A stretch of DNA of 64,000 bases from Agelas oroides (taxonomy: Eukaryota; Porifera; Demospongiae; Agelasida; Agelasidae): the NCBI GenBank assembly GCA_949130485.1, contig OX422193.1, positions 4,756,871 through 4,820,870 of the forward strand, given 5' to 3'. Of this stretch, positions 62,401-64,000 are shown one piece after another. Each line of letters starts with the position of its first letter. Within the stretch, counting starts at the first letter, position 1. Position numbers and translations under genes: made by a program. Under the pieces are notes generated by a model. It was given only the letters and a program-made list of their open reading frames with translations. It ran no database searches and was not told the DNA's origin.

Positions 62401-62813
62401 TGAAAACTACTTTGTCGATCTTTCCTGGCACTTAAACATGCCTGCACGTACTTCATAGCACCTGCACGGCGGTTAAAACAGCCTTTTGAGACCTTTCCCG
62501 CATGTAAACAGGCTTGCTCGAGCATCACAGGACCTTCACAGTGGTGAAAGCTGCCCTCTAGATCTTTTCTGAGACTTAAAGAGGCTTGCAGGAGTTCCAC
62601 AGGACCTCTACTGTGGTTGAAACGGCTTTGTCAGGTCTTTCCCGCACATAAACAGGCTTGCACGAGCTTCACAGGGCCTCCACAGAGGTTAAAACTGCTT
62701 TCTAGATCTTTCCTGGCAATTGAACATGCCTGCACGTACGTCATAGCACCTGCACGGTGGTTAAAACAGCCTTTTCACACTTTTCCCGCATTTAAACAGG
62801 CTCGCACGAGCAT
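53005..62813 (+). repeat. 10-kb segment, copy 2 of the recent duplication
   Basis: This is the partner of 38490-48554, with block E (52.6 and 56.3), block G (53.87, 57.55, 58.17, 58.80), block F (60.30) and 111-bp dimers (55614, 62207) in the same order. It keeps the full TTCACAGGACC sequence near 59337 that copy 1 has lost. It shares with copy 1 a 28-bp deletion that joins AAACAGG directly to GTGGTTAAAAC (near 39781 and 54297), so that deletion predates the duplication. It leaves the partner alignment within 62782-62813. Confidence 0.9.
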
Positions 62814-64000
62814 CACAGGACCTCCACAGTGATGAAAACTGCCCTCTACATCTTTCCTGAGACCTAAAATGGCTTACAGGAGCTTCACAGGACCTCTACT
62901 GTGGTTGAAACGGCTTTGTCAGGTCTTTCCCGCACATCAACAAGCTTGCACATGCTTCACAGGGCCTCAACAGTGGTTAAAACTGCTTTCTCTAGATTTC
63001 ATGGCACTTAAACAAGCCTGCACGTGCTTCACAGCACCTCCTCGGCGGTTAAAACGGCTTTATCAGGTCTTTCCCGCACATAAACAGGCTTACACGAGCT
63101 TCACAGAGCCTCCACAGTGGCTAAAACTGCTTTCTAGATCTTTCCTGGCAATTGAGCAGGCCTGCACGTGCTTCACAGAACCTCCTCGGCGGGTAAAACG
63201 GCTTTTCCAGGTCTTTCCCGCACATAAACAAGCTTGCACGAGCTTCGTAGGACATCCACAGGGAAGAAAACTGCTTTCTCGATTTTTCCTGGCACTTAAA
63301 CAGGCCTGCACGTGCTTCACAGCAACTCCTCGTAGGTGAAAACGGCTTTTTCAGGTCTTTTCGCACATGCACAGGCTTGCATGAGCTTGACAGAACTTTC
63401 ACAGTGGTGAAAACTGCTGTCTCGATCTTTCCTCGCACTTAAACAGGTCTGCACGTGCTTCATGCACCGGCACGGCAGTCAAAACAGCCTTTTCAGACAC
63501 TTCCCGCATTTAAACAGGTGTGCACGAGCATCATAGGAACTATCGGGAAATTAAAACCGCATTGTCAGATTTTTCACTCACATAAACAGGGTCACACGAG
63601 CTTCACAGGAACTCCACAGTGGTGAAAACTGCTTTCTAGATCTTTCTTGGCACTTAAACCGGTCTGCAGTTGCTTCACAGCACCTCCTCGGCGATTAAAA
63701 CGATTAAACAGGGTTGCACGAGCTTTACAGTGCTTCCACAATAGTGAAAACTGCTTTCTCGATCATTCCTGGCTCTGCGCGTGCTTCACAATTCCTCCTG
63801 GGCGGTTAAAACGGCTTTATCAGGTCTTTTCCGCACATAAACAGGCTTGCACGAGCTTCACAGGGCCTCCACAGTGGTGAAAACTGATTTGTCGATCTTT
63901 CCTGGCACTTAAACATGCCTGCACGTACTTCATAGCACCTGCACGGCGGTTAAAACAGCCTTTTCAGACCTTTCCCGCATTTAAACAGGCTCGCACGAGC
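62782..64000 (+). repeat. Mosaic right end: copies of 49.28-50.13 kb, then 48.94-49.31 kb
   Basis: From the 32-bp shared stretch at 62782-62813 the sequence follows 49280 onward (offset 13,502), skipping 757 bp present after the partner copy. It continues to about 63625, then switches inside AACTGCTTTCTAGATC to follow 48939-49309 (offset 14,691) to the end of the window. The switch implies a local tandem period of about 1189 bp. A 111-bp truncated dimer starts at 63683. The array clearly continues beyond the window. Confidence 0.85.

Larger units (their letters stand above)
1..64000 (+). repeat. Satellite array, 72-bp monomer / 144-bp A-B dimer, fills the window
   Basis: Tandem copies of a 72-bp monomer run from the first to the last base. 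Type A typically starts CCTCCACAGTGGTTAAAACT and type B starts CCTCCTCGGCGGTTAAAACG. Both continue through a CTTTC tract, a CGCAC or GGCAC step, TAAACAGG and GCACG(T/A)GCTTCACAG. A and B alternate, giving a 144-bp dimer. A hand-built consensus dimer is about 51% GC with 6 CpG sites, a modest CpG deficit. Every copy examined lies in the same orientation, and no unrelated insertion was seen. Copies differ by point changes and by small indels that recur in related blocks. Such arrays are known from eukaryotic centromeric and heterochromatic regions; that location is an inference here. The species is not identifiable. Confidence 0.97.

Noticed and set aside
1..64000. CRISPR array
   Set aside because: Adjacent units are similar along their whole length, so there are no unique spacers between constant repeats. 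The unit is too long and no cas genes are present.
1..64000. CENP-B box
   Set aside because: CTCGGCGGTTAAAACGGC faintly recalls the box, but the required TTCG-4-A-2-CGGG pattern is not met in the consensus, and I found no exact match among the variants I checked by eye.
1..64000. Bacterial or phage origin
   Set aside because: Tens of kilobases of noncoding 72/144-bp satellite with nested higher-order repeats is a eukaryotic pattern, and no bacterial gene, ribosome binding site pattern or operon is present.

Overview
The whole 64 kb window is one uninterrupted satellite DNA array. I find no credible protein gene, RNA gene, transposon, CRISPR array or unique sequence anywhere in it. The basic monomer is 72 bp. 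Two diverged monomer types (A and B, roughly 80% alike) alternate to give a 144-bp dimer. Every monomer I examined runs in the same direction. Satellite DNA on this scale, with nested higher-order repeats, points to a eukaryotic chromosome, most likely a centromeric, pericentromeric or other heterochromatic block. I cannot name the species, and nothing here proves centromere function.

Layout. (1) 1-12.3 kb: a left array with higher-order repeats of 423 bp and 699 bp and several duplicated segments of 1-2 kb. A 0.58-kb block typical of the 16-22 kb region is embedded at 4.0-4.6 kb. (2) 12.3-19.7 kb: a transition, then a 1.8-kb segment present twice in tandem. (3) 19.7-28.7 kb: a patchwork of recurring blocks of 0.4-1.1 kb, called E, F and G here. 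(4) 28.7-36.8 kb: a more monomer-like stretch with few long-range copies and a local 507-bp higher-order repeat. (5) 36.8-64 kb: the youngest part. About 10 kb (38.5-48.5 kb) is repeated at 53.0-62.8 kb with very few differences. Small indels and mosaic junctions record unequal exchange and gene conversion.

The many open reading frames of 60-157 codons on both strands come from the repeat length. Because 72 is divisible by 3, any frame that is open in one monomer stays open in the next. Most plus-strand frames end where a monomer has TGAAAAC instead of TTAAAAC. I therefore report no coding sequences. The value of the window is in the structure and history of the array: a nested set of deletion-marked monomers, datable duplications, exchange junctions resolved to tens of bases, helically spaced A-tracts and a palindromic CACGTG core repeated about every 144 bp.

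All alignments were made by eye. Block edges are usually good to about 50 bp; exact indel sizes are given only where I counted them.
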